DNA of 64,000 nucleotides. It comes from Catalinimonas alkaloidigena (GTDB taxonomy: Bacteria; Bacteroidota; Bacteroidia; Cytophagales; Cyclobacteriaceae). This document shows, one piece after another, positions 16,074 to 25,545 of the stretch. How positions within the stretch are numbered: the stretch's first letter is position 1; the number at the start of each line of letters is the position of its first letter. Under the pieces are notes generated by a model. That model saw only the letters and a program-made list of their open reading frames with translations, made no database searches and was not told the origin of the DNA. The stretch lies in NCBI RefSeq assembly GCF_029504655.1, contig NZ_JAQFIL010000001.1, positions 5,337,001-5,401,000 on the forward strand, given 5' to 3'. A program made the position numbers and the translations under genes.

Positions 16074-18320
16074 TTGAAAAGCAACCTATCTATACTAATC
16101 TACATTTTACTGCTCATTCTTCCTGATGTGTATGGACAGGAGCATCCAAACCTTATTCTAACAGAGGAAGGGGTTATCAACATGAGAGCAAATCTGGGAA
16201 AGATCCCCCTTTTTGATCAGTCATTTGAAACTGTTCGCCAGCAGGTAGACGCAGAAATTGAAGCAGGCATTGCTGTTCCCATTCCTAAGGATCTGGCCGG
16301 AGGATATACCCATGAGAAACATAAGGCCAACTTCTTCACCATACAAAAAGCAGGAGTGATATTTCAAATTACCGGTGAGGAAAAATACGCCATTTATATA
16401 CGAGATATGCTTCTCGAGTACGCAGGAATGTTCCCAAAACTGGGTAAACATCCAGCCACACGATCTTATGCACGAGGAAAGCTTTTCTGGCAATGCCTCA
16501 ATGATGCGAACTGGCTGGTGTATACCAGTCAGGGCTATGACTGCATTTACGACTGGTTGGATGAGGAAACCAAAACAAGGCTGAATACTGAGCTTTTCAG
16601 GCCATATGCTGATTACATCTCACTTGAAAACCCTCGGTTCTTCAACCGTTTACATAACCATAGCACCTGGGGAAATGCGGCGGTAGGGATGATTGGTTTG
16701 GTGATGGACGATGAAGAACTCATTGACCGGGCGCTTTATGCATTTGACATCGAGGATTCTGTTAAGCTGAAATCTGATAACGATGGGGGCACAATAGATT
16801 TGCAAGGGTATAAAGCAGGCGGGTTTCTGGCACAAATTGATCACTCCTTTTCCCCAGATGGTTATTACACGGAAGGGCCTTATTACCAACGCTACGCCAT
16901 ATATCCGTTCCTGGTTTTTGCACAGGCTTTAGCGAACAAAAAACCTGAACTAGAAATTCTGAACTATCGGGATCGTTTGTTACTTAAAGCAATTTATGCC
17001 CTGATTAATCAAACGAATGCCCAGGGGGAGTTCTTTCCAATCAATGATGCACAGAAAGGAATGTCCCTGGCCTCCCGCGAGCTTGCCTTTGCAGTGACTA
17101 TGGCCTATCATTATGGTGGAAACGACCCACAATTGCTTTCCATTATCAAGGATCAGGCTAGGGTTCCGTTAAATGATTCCGGCCTGGCTGCTGCAAAAGC
17201 AATCGCTGAAGGTAAAACGAAACCATATCAATACAAAAGCCTGGAACTTACCGATGGTGCGAGGGGTGATGAAGGCGCTATAGGAATTATCCGCGCTGAT
17301 GGTCTGACCCTGGTTATGAAATATGCTAAACACGGTATGGGGCACGGCCATTTCGACCGATTGGGATTCTTGCTGTACGATGAACTTGGTGAAGTAATCC
17401 AGGATTATGGTTCGGCACGTTGGGTCAACATAGAGCATAAAGATGGTGGAGGATACCTGAAAGAGAATCATAGCTGGGCGAAGGAGACAGTTGCGCACAA
17501 TACGCTTGTAATCAATAAAGATTCGCACTTTGATCATAATGTTAAAGCGGCTGACAAATCCGCGGGTACACCCTATTGCTTTTTGCCGGGTGATACGGTC
17601 CAGATCATGAGCGCTAAAGAATTGAATGCTTATGAGGACATTGAGATGCAGCGGACTATGGCGGTCCTGAACATTGAGGAATTAGAAAACCCCATCATCA
17701 TTGATCTTTTCTCAGTACAGGCTCCTGAAGGAACGAGATACGATTTGCCGCTTTACTATTTAGGTGGGCTCATGTCAACGAATCAGGAAATTGAAACGAA
17801 CAACAACCTGATGCCCATGGGTACCAATGATGGCTACCAGCATTTATGGCAGGAAGGTCAAGCTGCGCTTGAAGGGAATGTATTAAGGTTTACCTGGTTC
17901 AATCATGGAAAATTTTTCACCATGAACGCTGACATTCGTGAAGGAGATGAGTTGCTGTTGACCAGGATAGGGGCCAATGATCCCAATTTCAACCTGCGAA
18001 GAGATCCCGGCTTAATTCGTAGGAGAACAGAAGGTAATACCACTTTTGCCAGCCTCTATGAGATGCATGGTTCTTATGATTACGCCAGTGAGATTCCCAT
18101 TAACGCATTTACTTCTGTCACTGATCTGGAAGTACTTCATGAATCAGCGGATTATGTCGCTATTCAATTTCAACTCAAGAGCGGTGAGCATTATCAGTTT
18201 GCATTCTCGCTCAATGATAAGCAGGAGAACAGTGAACATTCAATAGAAACCACAACTGGTCAATTAAAATGGAAAGGAATTTATAATCTAAAAAAACACA
18301 AAAACTATGGAGAGAAATAG
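16074..18320 (+). CDS. PL17-family oligoalginate lyase (heparinase II/III fold)
   Basis: 748 residues from a TTG start 3 bases after the PL6 stop; this start gives a clean signal peptide (hydrophobic 6-18, cleavage near VYGQ at 19-22) with no lipobox, so the protein is periplasmic. Layout: alpha/alpha toroid about 40-370, then antiparallel beta-sheet domain. Likely active-site motifs: NRLHNHSTWGN at 191-201 (Asn-His), DGYYTEGPYYQRY at 262-274 (Tyr), and GMGHGHFDRLG at about 422-432 (His, metal-site region). PL17 enzymes remove unsaturated monouronate from the ends of alginate oligosaccharides, finishing the work of PL6. The gene overlaps kdgF by 14 bases, indicating translational coupling of monomer release and monomer processing. 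Confidence 0.93.
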   Translation: MKSNLSILIYILLLILPDVYGQEHPNLILTEEGVINMRANLGKIPLFDQSFETVRQQVDAEIEAGIAVPIPKDLAGGYTHEKHKANFFTIQKAGVIFQITGEEKYAIYIRDMLLEYAGMFPKLGKHPATRSYARGKLFWQCLNDANWLVYTSQGYDCIYDWLDEETKTRLNTELFRPYADYISLENPRFFNRLHNHSTWGNAAVGMIGLVMDDEELIDRALYAFDIEDSVKLKSDNDGGTIDLQGYKAGGFLAQIDHSFSPDGYYTEGPYYQRYAIYPFLVFAQALANKKPELEILNYRDRLLLKAIYALINQTNAQGEFFPINDAQKGMSLASRELAFAVTMAYHYGGNDPQLLSIIKDQARVPLNDSGLAAAKAIAEGKTKPYQYKSLELTDGARGDEGAIGIIRADGLTLVMKYAKHGMGHGHFDRLGFLLYDELGEVIQDYGSARWVNIEHKDGGGYLKENHSWAKETVAHNTLVINKDSHFDHNVKAADKSAGTPYCFLPGDTVQIMSAKELNAYEDIEMQRTMAVLNIEELENPIIIDLFSVQAPEGTRYDLPLYYLGGLMSTNQEIETNNNLMPMGTNDGYQHLWQEGQAALEGNVLRFTWFNHGKFFTMNADIREGDELLLTRIGANDPNFNLRRDPGLIRRRTEGNTTFASLYEMHGSYDYASEIPINAFTSVTDLEVLHESADYVAIQFQLKSGEHYQFAFSLNDKQENSEHSIETTTGQLKWKGIYNLKKHKNYGEK

Positions 18321-18675
18321 TGAAAAGTACATTTTAACAGAAGGTATGAACTGGGAAGAACTTGGAGGGGGCGTTTCCAGGAAAATGCTCGGCTATGATA
18401 ACCAGATCATGATGGTACTGGTCAAGTTTGAGAAAGGTGCTTTGGGCACACCTCACAGTCATTTTCATACGCAGGCTACTTATTGTGTGTCAGGAAAATT
18501 TGAATTTGATATTGATGGGGTTAAGCAAATCGTAAGTGGAGGAGATGGTGTATATATCGAGCCAAACCTATTACACAGTGCCGTCTGCCTTGAGGCCGGA
18601 ATGTTAATTGATACTTTCAGCCCGGTGAGAGAAGATTTTCTAACAGGTAATAAACCATCATATTTTGGAGACTAA
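18307..18675 (+). CDS. kdgF: KdgF-like cupin: unsaturated monouronate ring-opening enzyme
   Basis: 122 residues, a single small cupin, the usual length of KdgF. Metal-binding motif HSHFHTQATYCVSGKFEF at about 56-73 (three His plus downstream acidic/Gly pattern) and a second cupin motif with GDGVYIEPNLLHSAVC at about 79-94 supplying the fourth His. KdgF converts the cyclic unsaturated uronate released by lyases into its open-chain keto form, the precursor of DEH, speeding a step that otherwise occurs spontaneously. It has no signal peptide, so it is cytoplasmic. It overlaps the PL17 gene by 14 bases and the MFS gene by 11 bases, placing it exactly between lyase and importer. Confidence 0.88.
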   Translation: MERNSEKYILTEGMNWEELGGGVSRKMLGYDNQIMMVLVKFEKGALGTPHSHFHTQATYCVSGKFEFDIDGVKQIVSGGDGVYIEPNLLHSAVCLEAGMLIDTFSPVREDFLTGNKPSYFGD

Positions 18676-19957
18676 GACTAAAAAACCCAAACTGCTGAAA
18701 ATTAATGGACTACGCTGGTGGATCATCGGGCTGGTCTGCCTGGCAACCATTATCAACTACATAGACCGTTCAGCACTGGCTATCATGTGGCCCGACATTT
18801 CCAATGACCTGGGAATGGATAAGAACGATTACGCGCTGATCCTTAATGTTTTCCTGGTAGCCTATGCTATCGGGCAATCGGTTTCAGGGAAGATGTTTGA
18901 CAAGATCGGAACCCGTTTAGGGTTTGTCGTTTCAATTACAGTCTGGGGGCTGGCAACAGCCTTGCATGCCCTGGCAAGAGGAGTGCTTACCTTCAGTTTT
19001 TTCAGGGTACTCTTAGGATTAGGCGAAGCAGGAAACTGGCCGGGTGCGGTTAAGAGTAACGCAGAATGGTTTCCGGTGAAAGAACGGGCGTTGGCACAGG
19101 GTATCTTTAATTCCGGAGCGGCCATGGGTTCAATTGTTGCCCCACCACTCATCGCAGTTGTGTGGGTTGCCATAGGATGGAAAATGACCTTCTTGTTGCT
19201 GGGGATACTAGGGTTAATATGGGTAATCCCCTGGTTGATTTTTAATAAAGCACTACCATCAAAACATAACTGGATCACCGACGAGGAAAGAGACCATATT
19301 TTGTCCGGGATGCAACAAAAAGAAGAAGCATCTGACAAACCGGGCCTCAGTATGTCGGCTATTCTTGCCCATCGTGAATCATGGGCCGTGCTGGCTTCCC
19401 GGTTTTTTATTGAGCCGATCTGGTGGCTTTTTGTCGGATGGATGCCAATATACCTCGCTGATGTTTATGGGTTCAATGTAAAAGAAATTGGTCTCATGGC
19501 ATGGGTTCCTTATGTGGGAGCAGCGCTCGGAAGTCTTTCCGGAGGGTATTACTCAGGCAGATTAATGATTAATGGAGCATCAATAGATAAAGCAAGAAAG
19601 CAAACCATACTCATTGGTTGTATCATCATGTTCCTGGGAATGGCGGCAACCATTTTGTATGGTAACACCCCCATAAAATTTGTGGCAATCGTAGCAGTAG
19701 TGCTCTTTGGCTTTCAGTTTGTTATTTCTAACATCCAAACGATTCCGAGCGACTTGTTTAGTGGTAAGTCTGTAGGCTCGTTGGCCGGATTAGGAGGCAC
19801 TGTTGGTATCTTTTCAGTGATCATCATGAACTTTCTGGTCCCGGTAATTACCGAAAACTATTCCTATACCCCAATCTTTATCATGATTGCTGCTTTTGTG
19901 CCATTAGGCTACCTGTCCATCAGTTTTTTTGCTAAAGAAATTAAATCAGTTGACTAA
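18665..19957 (+). CDS. MFS transporter, ACS/hexuronate (ExuT-like) family, probable unsaturated uronate importer
   Basis: 430 residues, about 12 membrane helices. The first helix region reads RWWIIGLVCLATIINYIDRS (about 16-35); NYIDRS and the following MWPDISNDLGM are hallmarks of the anion:cation symporter family that includes ExuT and GarP. GLGEAGNWPGAVK at about 117-129 is the conserved loop of hexuronate carriers. The start is TTG at 18665, overlapping kdgF by 11 bases; no ATG lies near. Given its neighbours it most likely moves unsaturated monouronate or DEH across the inner membrane by proton symport. Substrate is inferred from context. Confidence 0.9.
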   Translation: METKTKKPKLLKINGLRWWIIGLVCLATIINYIDRSALAIMWPDISNDLGMDKNDYALILNVFLVAYAIGQSVSGKMFDKIGTRLGFVVSITVWGLATALHALARGVLTFSFFRVLLGLGEAGNWPGAVKSNAEWFPVKERALAQGIFNSGAAMGSIVAPPLIAVVWVAIGWKMTFLLLGILGLIWVIPWLIFNKALPSKHNWITDEERDHILSGMQQKEEASDKPGLSMSAILAHRESWAVLASRFFIEPIWWLFVGWMPIYLADVYGFNVKEIGLMAWVPYVGAALGSLSGGYYSGRLMINGASIDKARKQTILIGCIIMFLGMAATILYGNTPIKFVAIVAVVLFGFQFVISNIQTIPSDLFSGKSVGSLAGLGGTVGIFSVIIMNFLVPVITENYSYTPIFIMIAAFVPLGYLSISFFAKEIKSVD

Positions 19958-19983
19958 AATTTAAATTATAAAAACAATAAAAT

Positions 19984-20751
19984 ATGAACACTAAACCTGA
20001 ACATAAAATAGCGATCGTTACCGGTGCAACCGGAGGTATTGGTTTTGAGGTGGCAAAGCGCCTGGGAAAAGATGGGTACAGGGTGATATTAAATGGCATT
20101 GATGATGAGATGGGAGCGCAAAGAGTGGAAGAGCTTACCCAGGAAGATATTAAAGCAGAGTATTATGGTTTTGATGTTACCAACGAAGAAGAGGTAAAGG
20201 CTAACATTAAGGCCATCGGTGAAAAATATGGTAGAATAGATGTGCTGGTCAATAATGCCGGTGGACTTGGGGGCCGGTCGAGGTTTGAGGAAATGACGAC
20301 CGAGTTTTACCGGAAAGTAATGGCACTTAACCTGGACTCCGTTTTTTTTACTTCAAGGGCAGCCATTCCTTACCTCAAAAAAGGTGAAAATGCCACGATC
20401 ATTAATTACACTTCTAACGCTGGTTGGAACGCGGGAGGGCCCGGAGCCGGTATCTATGGTACATCCAAGGCGGGCGTACACGCCATCACCAGAGCATTGG
20501 CAAAAGACCTGGCCGAGTATGGCATCCGGGTAAATGCCGTATCCCCGGGCACCATTGATACGCCATTTCACGCGCAAATCAAAGAGACCAAGCCGGAAGT
20601 GTTTGCTTCCTGGAAAAACAATATCCTGTTGGGAAGATTAGGCGAACCGCAAGAAGTAGCTTCCGTGGTTTCTTTTCTTGCCAGCCAGGATGCGTCTTTT
20701 ATCACTGCCGAGACCATACAGATAGGTGGTGGACAGGCACTGGGTATTTAG
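19984..20751 (+). CDS. SDR-family oxidoreductase, candidate DEH reductase (1)
   Basis: 255 residues, classical short-chain dehydrogenase. Cofactor motif TGATGGIGFEV at about 14-24, NNAG at about 90-93, catalytic Ser in NYTSNAG and the YGTSK pair (Tyr..Lys) at about 159-163, and a C-terminal GGGQALGI end. In alginate loci an SDR reduces DEH to 2-keto-3-deoxy-gluconate with NAD(P)H. A second SDR follows after 21 bases, so the pair may differ in cofactor, like the NADPH- and NADH-linked DEH reductases of Sphingomonas A1. Sequence alone does not say which is which. It follows the MFS gene by 26 bases in the same operon. Confidence 0.85.
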   Translation: MNTKPEHKIAIVTGATGGIGFEVAKRLGKDGYRVILNGIDDEMGAQRVEELTQEDIKAEYYGFDVTNEEEVKANIKAIGEKYGRIDVLVNNAGGLGGRSRFEEMTTEFYRKVMALNLDSVFFTSRAAIPYLKKGENATIINYTSNAGWNAGGPGAGIYGTSKAGVHAITRALAKDLAEYGIRVNAVSPGTIDTPFHAQIKETKPEVFASWKNNILLGRLGEPQEVASVVSFLASQDASFITAETIQIGGGQALGI

Positions 20752-20772
20752 TGACCATCAAAACCAGATAAC

Positions 20773-21525
20773 ATGAAACTAGAAGGTAAAGTAGCTGTGG
20801 TTACTGGCGGAGCCCGTGACATTGGGCGGGCAATCTGTATCAAATTAGCCCAAGAAGGCGCCAGGGTCGTGGTTAATTATTTTGGCAGTGAAAAGGATAG
20901 TAAGGATACTGTTGCTTCCATTACTGCCGAAGGTGGAGAAGCCATTGCTGTGTATGGGGATGTAAGCAAGCAGAAAGATATTGACAACCTGCTGGCTGAA
21001 ACCAAAGCAGCCTTTGGTGACCGGGTGGATATCCTGGTAAATAACGCGGGAGGTCTTTTTGCCAGAAAAACCATTGAGGAAATTGATGAGCAGTACTACA
21101 AGCTGGTCATGGATGTGAACTTCAAAGGAACTGTGTTTGTCACGAAGGCATTTAAGCCGCTCATGCTTGAAGGGGCATCTATTGTAAATGTGGCATCACA
21201 GGCAGGACGTGACGGAGGCGGCCCGGGTTCAGCAATTTATGCTGCCTCTAAAGCCGCGGTGATGACGTTGACACGCAACTGGGCTAAAGAAGTTGGTCCC
21301 CAGGGAATCCGGGTAAATGCAGTCTGTCCGGGAATGATCGCTACGAAATTTCACGATGAGTTCACCAAAGATGAGGTAAGAAAGATGGTAGCCGACAAAA
21401 CCCCGCTGAAGCGCGAAGGAGAGGCAGAGGAAGTAGCGGACTTAGTGGTCTATCTGGCTAGTGAGCAGTCATCTTACATGACAGGGAATAGTGTTGATAT
21501 AAACGGAGGTTTAGCATTTTCTTAG
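20773..21525 (+). CDS. SDR-family oxidoreductase, candidate DEH reductase (2)
   Basis: 250 residues, FabG-like. Cofactor motif TGGARDIGRAI at about 11-21, followed at the end of the second strand by NYFGSEKDS, where the usual acidic NAD-selective residue is absent; this could favour NADPH, but it is a weak inference. NNAGG at about 89-93, catalytic VASQAG and YAASK at about 156-160, and a final DINGGLAFS. It is clearly a different subgroup from the SDR 21 bases upstream. It ends the first long operon, with about 230 non-coding bases before the kinase gene. Role: reduction of DEH or a related keto-uronate. Confidence 0.85.
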   Translation: MKLEGKVAVVTGGARDIGRAICIKLAQEGARVVVNYFGSEKDSKDTVASITAEGGEAIAVYGDVSKQKDIDNLLAETKAAFGDRVDILVNNAGGLFARKTIEEIDEQYYKLVMDVNFKGTVFVTKAFKPLMLEGASIVNVASQAGRDGGGPGSAIYAASKAAVMTLTRNWAKEVGPQGIRVNAVCPGMIATKFHDEFTKDEVRKMVADKTPLKREGEAEEVADLVVYLASEQSSYMTGNSVDINGGLAFS

Positions 21526-21756
21526 AAGTATCCGGCTTACTATCCGTTGGCAATAACCTTCTGACGCCCGGCGTTCGGCCTTCCAAGAAAAGTTTTTGAG
21601 GCTACTGCAATACTAGCGTTTAGTAACATTACAGCCAAAAAAGCTGAATGCTGGCAGATGCCAAGCAGTCAATGTGAGGATGAACTGTTACCGGAAGTAT
21701 AAAATTTATAAGTGTTTTAATTAATAACTGACTAAACCAATTAATAATAATATCAG

Positions 21757-22794
21757 ATGAAAAAAGTAGTAACCTTTGGAGAGATCATGCTTCGCTTAGC
21801 TCCTCCTGACTTTCTGCGCTTTTCTCAGACCACCTCATTTGATGTGGTGTATGGCGGAGGAGAATCAAACGTGGCCGTTTCATTAGCCAACTATGGGATT
21901 CCGGTAGACTTCGTCACCCGCCTTCCTGATAATGATATCGGAGAGTGCGCCCTTATGGAAATGAGAAAAAGAGGCGTGGGCACCGGCAATATCATCTGGG
22001 GAGGCGATCGTCTGGGCATCTATTTCCTGGAGACCGGAGCCGTATCGCGGGGTAGTAAGGTGGTCTATGACCGCGCTCATTCAGCCATCGCTGAAATAGA
22101 AAAGGGAATGATTGACTGGGAAAAGGTCTTTGACGGCGCTCAATGGTTTCACTGGACAGGGATTACTCCGGCTATTTCTCAAGGCGCGGCCGACGTTTGT
22201 CTTGAGGCGGTAAAAGCAGCGAGCGAACTTGGCATTACTATCTCTACCGACCTTAACTATCGTAAAAAGCTTTGGAAATATGGTGTGGAACCAGAAGTGA
22301 TCATGACTCCGCTGGTTGAACATTGCGACATCATTCTGGGCAATGAGGAGGATGCCGAAAAGCATTTCGGTATTCATCCGCAGGGAGTGGACGTAACCCA
22401 GGGCGACTCAATTAGTGGTCAGGCTTTTGAGTCAGTCTGTAAGCAGATGATGGAAAAATTTCCGAAAGCAAAAAAAGCAATCACCACCCTGAGAGGTTCT
22501 ATCAGTGCCAGTCACAACAGCTGGGCAGGTGTTTTATATGACGGTACGATCTTATTTGAGTCACCTACTTATCAGATTACTCATATTGTAGACAGAGTGG
22601 GTGGCGGAGATTCATTTATGGGTGGGTTGATCTATGGATTACTACAATATCCGGATGACGATCAAAACGCACTGAATTTTGCCGTTGCAGCTTCTTGCCT
22701 GAAGCATACCATCAAAGGTGATGCTAATCTGGTAAAGGTAGATGAAGTAGAAAAACTTATGGCAGGAGACGCTTCAGGGCGAGTATCACGCTAA
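21757..22794 (+). CDS. kdgK: 2-keto-3-deoxygluconate (KDG) kinase, PfkB family, copy 1
   Basis: 345 residues. N-terminal signature VVTFGEIMLRL then VVYGGGESNVAVSLANYG at about 30-47, typical of KDG kinases. Ribokinase-family C-terminal signature DRVGGGDSFMGGLIYGL at about 277-293 carries the anion hole and catalytic Asp. It phosphorylates KDG to KDPG with ATP. A related kinase lies at 24522; the two differ mainly at the C-terminal signature (GGGD here, GTGD there) and in insert length. It is set apart from the preceding SDR by about 230 bases. A half-site TAAACCAATT at 21733-21742, resembling the right half of the GntR operator, lies 14 bases before its start. Confidence 0.9.
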   Translation: MKKVVTFGEIMLRLAPPDFLRFSQTTSFDVVYGGGESNVAVSLANYGIPVDFVTRLPDNDIGECALMEMRKRGVGTGNIIWGGDRLGIYFLETGAVSRGSKVVYDRAHSAIAEIEKGMIDWEKVFDGAQWFHWTGITPAISQGAADVCLEAVKAASELGITISTDLNYRKKLWKYGVEPEVIMTPLVEHCDIILGNEEDAEKHFGIHPQGVDVTQGDSISGQAFESVCKQMMEKFPKAKKAITTLRGSISASHNSWAGVLYDGTILFESPTYQITHIVDRVGGGDSFMGGLIYGLLQYPDDDQNALNFAVAASCLKHTIKGDANLVKVDEVEKLMAGDASGRVSR

Positions 22795-23307
22795 TGTTAG
22801 GGCGAGGGTAAGGGACTTCCCAGTTTATGTAAGTATTCATAAGCTAGACTTGCCCTCCTTCTTTCTAATTACTTCCAGTACCTTAATATCAGTTAGGACT
22901 CATTCGTAAGCGATGTAATACCCGATTTTGAGTTTCCATCGGTCAGATACTGATTTCAATTATAGTTTGTTTCTTTTCGTACCAACAGCAATAGTAATAT
23001 GACAGGCACCTACGTAAAAGTTAAAACCCCTGACCTGAAAAGCTAGCGTAACCAAGCTTTCGGAAAGCACTACCAACCACCAAATGATTAGTGGGGCGTT
23101 CTCGAAATATGCTAATCAGTATTTCTAAAAAAAATAACAGAAAGTGAGAATTATATTCCTGTAAATCAGTAGGGTTGACTGAGCACCCCATGCCGTTGGC
23201 GAGATCGTTCACGTAGTAAGCAAGCTGAGAGAGGCTCCCCTACTCTTCTCCAGTTGCTAATAGAAAATCTTTAAACGCAGTTTAGCAAGCAAATAAAACA
23301 TAACATT
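22795..23307. other. Intergenic region, nothing recognised
   Basis: About 510 bases between the first KDG kinase and the phosphofructokinase. No gene, terminator or operator could be supported. It presumably carries a promoter for the PFK-kinase-aldolase group. Confidence 0.6.
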
Positions 23308-24525
23308 ATGAAACCAGCCGTAGCAATCATATGTGGTGGTGGCCCTGCCCCGGGTATTAATACAGTCATAAGCACTGTGGCAAAAATATTTCTGAAAGAT
23401 GGTTACCGGGTGTTGGGCATACAGGAAGGTTATAAGGGCTTGTTTGCCGATAAGCCTGAAATAAAAGAGTTTGACTTTGATCATGCGGACCGCATATTCA
23501 GCCGGGGTGGATCTACGCTGATCATGAGTAGGTTCAAGCCTAAAGACGAAGACTTTAATACCAGGCTCTTTTCCCGAGAGAATATAAACCTACTGGTGAC
23601 CATCGGGGGGGATGATACAGCCTCAACCGCTAACCGAGTCACCAAGTTTCTGGCCAGCAAGCATATTATTATTTCCAATATCCATGTTCCTAAAACTATC
23701 GACAACGACTTACCCCTGCCAGATCGCAATCCTACGTTTGGGTTCCACTCGGCCAAAGACGAAGGCGTACGCATCGGTAATACCATCTACGAGGATGCAC
23801 GCACCAGCCGTAACTGGTTTGTCGTTACCACGATGGGCCGATCTGCCGGTCATCTGGCATTTGGTATCGCTACCGGCTGCCACTTTCCCATGATGATCAT
23901 TCCTGAGATGTTCAACAAAACCACACCAACACTGAGTAAAATCATCAACCTCATTATCTCTTCTATTGTCAAGCGCAAGCTATTAGGCATTGAGTACGGG
24001 GTGGCATTGGTAAGCGAAGGGGTATTTCATATCCTTGAGGATAAGGAGCTGCGAAAGTCGGGCGTTGAGTTTACGTACGATGCTCACGGACATCCGGAAC
24101 TAGGCAACGTCAGCAAGTCACACATCTTCAATATACTGTTGCAGAAAGAATTGAAGCGGCTAGGCATACAGCTAAAAAGCCGTCCGGTAGAACTTGGCTA
24201 TGAGCTCCGCTGCTGTCGTCCTATAGGGTTTGACCTTACGCTCTGTACCCTGCTCGGAATAGGGGTCAAAAAACTTTACGACGAAGGAACAAGCGGTTGC
24301 ATCGTAAGCGCCAATTCACGCGGTGAAATTACCCCGCTTTATCTATCTGAATTTGAAAATGAAGATGGCAAAATACCACCCCGCCTGGTAGATACAGAGT
24401 CTGAGATAGCAAAGCTTTGTTTTCAGAACATGCACTATATCTTGGAAAAAGATTATGAAAGTGCATCTACCATGCTTTCTGAGCCAAGTGTTTACAACTT
24501 CAATAAAATACTGAATTGGAAATGA
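23308..24525 (+). CDS. 6-phosphofructokinase with pyrophosphate-type active site
   Basis: 405 residues, longer than the ~320-residue bacterial ATP-PFK. N-terminal IICGGGPAPGINTVI at about 8-22 replaces the usual GGDxPGxN loop. GGDDT at 100-104 has Asp103 where ATP enzymes have Gly (GGDGS). PKTIDND at 128-134 has Lys129 where ATP enzymes have Gly (PGTIDND). These two changes are the established determinants of pyrophosphate use (Asp blocks the ATP alpha-phosphate site and Lys binds PPi). The reaction would be reversible interconversion of fructose-6-phosphate and fructose-1,6-bisphosphate. Lying in an alginate locus, it could return triose phosphate to hexose phosphate. Its stop overlaps the next start as ATGA, so it is coupled to the second KDG kinase. 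Confidence 0.88.
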   Translation: MKPAVAIICGGGPAPGINTVISTVAKIFLKDGYRVLGIQEGYKGLFADKPEIKEFDFDHADRIFSRGGSTLIMSRFKPKDEDFNTRLFSRENINLLVTIGGDDTASTANRVTKFLASKHIIISNIHVPKTIDNDLPLPDRNPTFGFHSAKDEGVRIGNTIYEDARTSRNWFVVTTMGRSAGHLAFGIATGCHFPMMIIPEMFNKTTPTLSKIINLIISSIVKRKLLGIEYGVALVSEGVFHILEDKELRKSGVEFTYDAHGHPELGNVSKSHIFNILLQKELKRLGIQLKSRPVELGYELRCCRPIGFDLTLCTLLGIGVKKLYDEGTSGCIVSANSRGEITPLYLSEFENEDGKIPPRLVDTESEIAKLCFQNMHYILEKDYESASTMLSEPSVYNFNKILNWK

Positions 24526-25532
24526 AAAGGATAGTCACCTTTGGAGAAGTAATGATGCGCTTGTCACCTCCCGCATATGCTAAGTTTTCACAAGCTACCA
24601 GCCTTGACCTTGCCTACGGAGGCGGAGAAGCAAACGTAGCCATTTCATTAGCCTACATGGGTATGGATGCGGTACATGTTACCCGTTTTCCCGATAACCT
24701 GATTGGAAAGTCTGCTACTCAGTTTTTGAGACACCACTGGGTAGATACTTCCAGTATCCTTTACGGAGGTGATTTAATGGGTAAGTACTTTCTGGAGAAG
24801 GGCGCTGTACACCGTTCCAGCAAAGTGGTTTATGAAAGAGAGAAATCTTCGTTTGCACAAGTAGAGCCAGCGATGTTCAACTGGAATACCATATTTCAGG
24901 ATGCTGACTGGTTTCACTGGACAGGTATTACCCCCGCCATTTCGGTAGGAGCAGCCGAATGCTGCAAAGAAGCTATACAGTTTGCCAGAAGCAAAGGTAT
25001 TATAGTATCGGCTGATATTAATTCTCGGAAAAACCTGTGGAACTATGGTAAAAAACAACAGGATGTCATGCCTGAATTGATCGCCGGATGTGATGTGGTC
25101 ATAGCGGGCAGTCGGGATATCCGGGAGATTTTTGGGTTTGATGTAGAGGGGAACAAAGAAGAAGAGTTTATCAACGCTGCCATTCAGCTGTCAGAAGCCT
25201 GTGAGGGAGTGAAGAAAGTTTTTGATAAAGAACGAGAGATGCTTAGCGCCTCCCACAACCGAATACAAGGCAAAGTGTGGAATGGAAAGCGCTTTATCAA
25301 GGCCAAAAAGCTGGACGTTACGCACATCGTCGACCGGGTAGGAACTGGTGATGCTTATGCTGCGGGCGTCATTTATGGACTGCTGCACTACCAAAAGGAT
25401 GAAGAAGCTCTTTCGTTTGCCACGGCTGCTTGCGCGCTGAAGCATACGGTGGAGGGGGATGCGAATATCATTGCTCTCGAAGATGTACAGGAGTTAATGC
25501 ATGGAAATACAAGCGGAAAAATTAAACGATAA
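24522..25532 (+). CDS. kdgK: PfkB-family sugar kinase, second KDG kinase
   Basis: 336 residues from ATG 24522, which forms an ATGA overlap with the PFK stop; a TTG two codons earlier is less likely. N-terminal IVTFGEVMMRLSPP and LDLAYGGGEANVAISLAYMG closely parallel the kinase at 21757, and DWFHWTGITPAISVGAAECC is nearly identical to it. Catalytic signature DRVGTGDAYAAGVIYGLL at about 274-291. Predicted to convert KDG to KDPG. Direct coupling to a PFK upstream and to Eda 13 bases downstream suggests that these three make one expression unit. Why two KDG kinases are kept (different affinity, or a different deoxy-ketoacid) is open. Confidence 0.88.
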   Translation: MKRIVTFGEVMMRLSPPAYAKFSQATSLDLAYGGGEANVAISLAYMGMDAVHVTRFPDNLIGKSATQFLRHHWVDTSSILYGGDLMGKYFLEKGAVHRSSKVVYEREKSSFAQVEPAMFNWNTIFQDADWFHWTGITPAISVGAAECCKEAIQFARSKGIIVSADINSRKNLWNYGKKQQDVMPELIAGCDVVIAGSRDIREIFGFDVEGNKEEEFINAAIQLSEACEGVKKVFDKEREMLSASHNRIQGKVWNGKRFIKAKKLDVTHIVDRVGTGDAYAAGVIYGLLHYQKDEEALSFATAACALKHTVEGDANIIALEDVQELMHGNTSGKIKR

Positions 25533-25545
25533 CCTTAAATAATTC

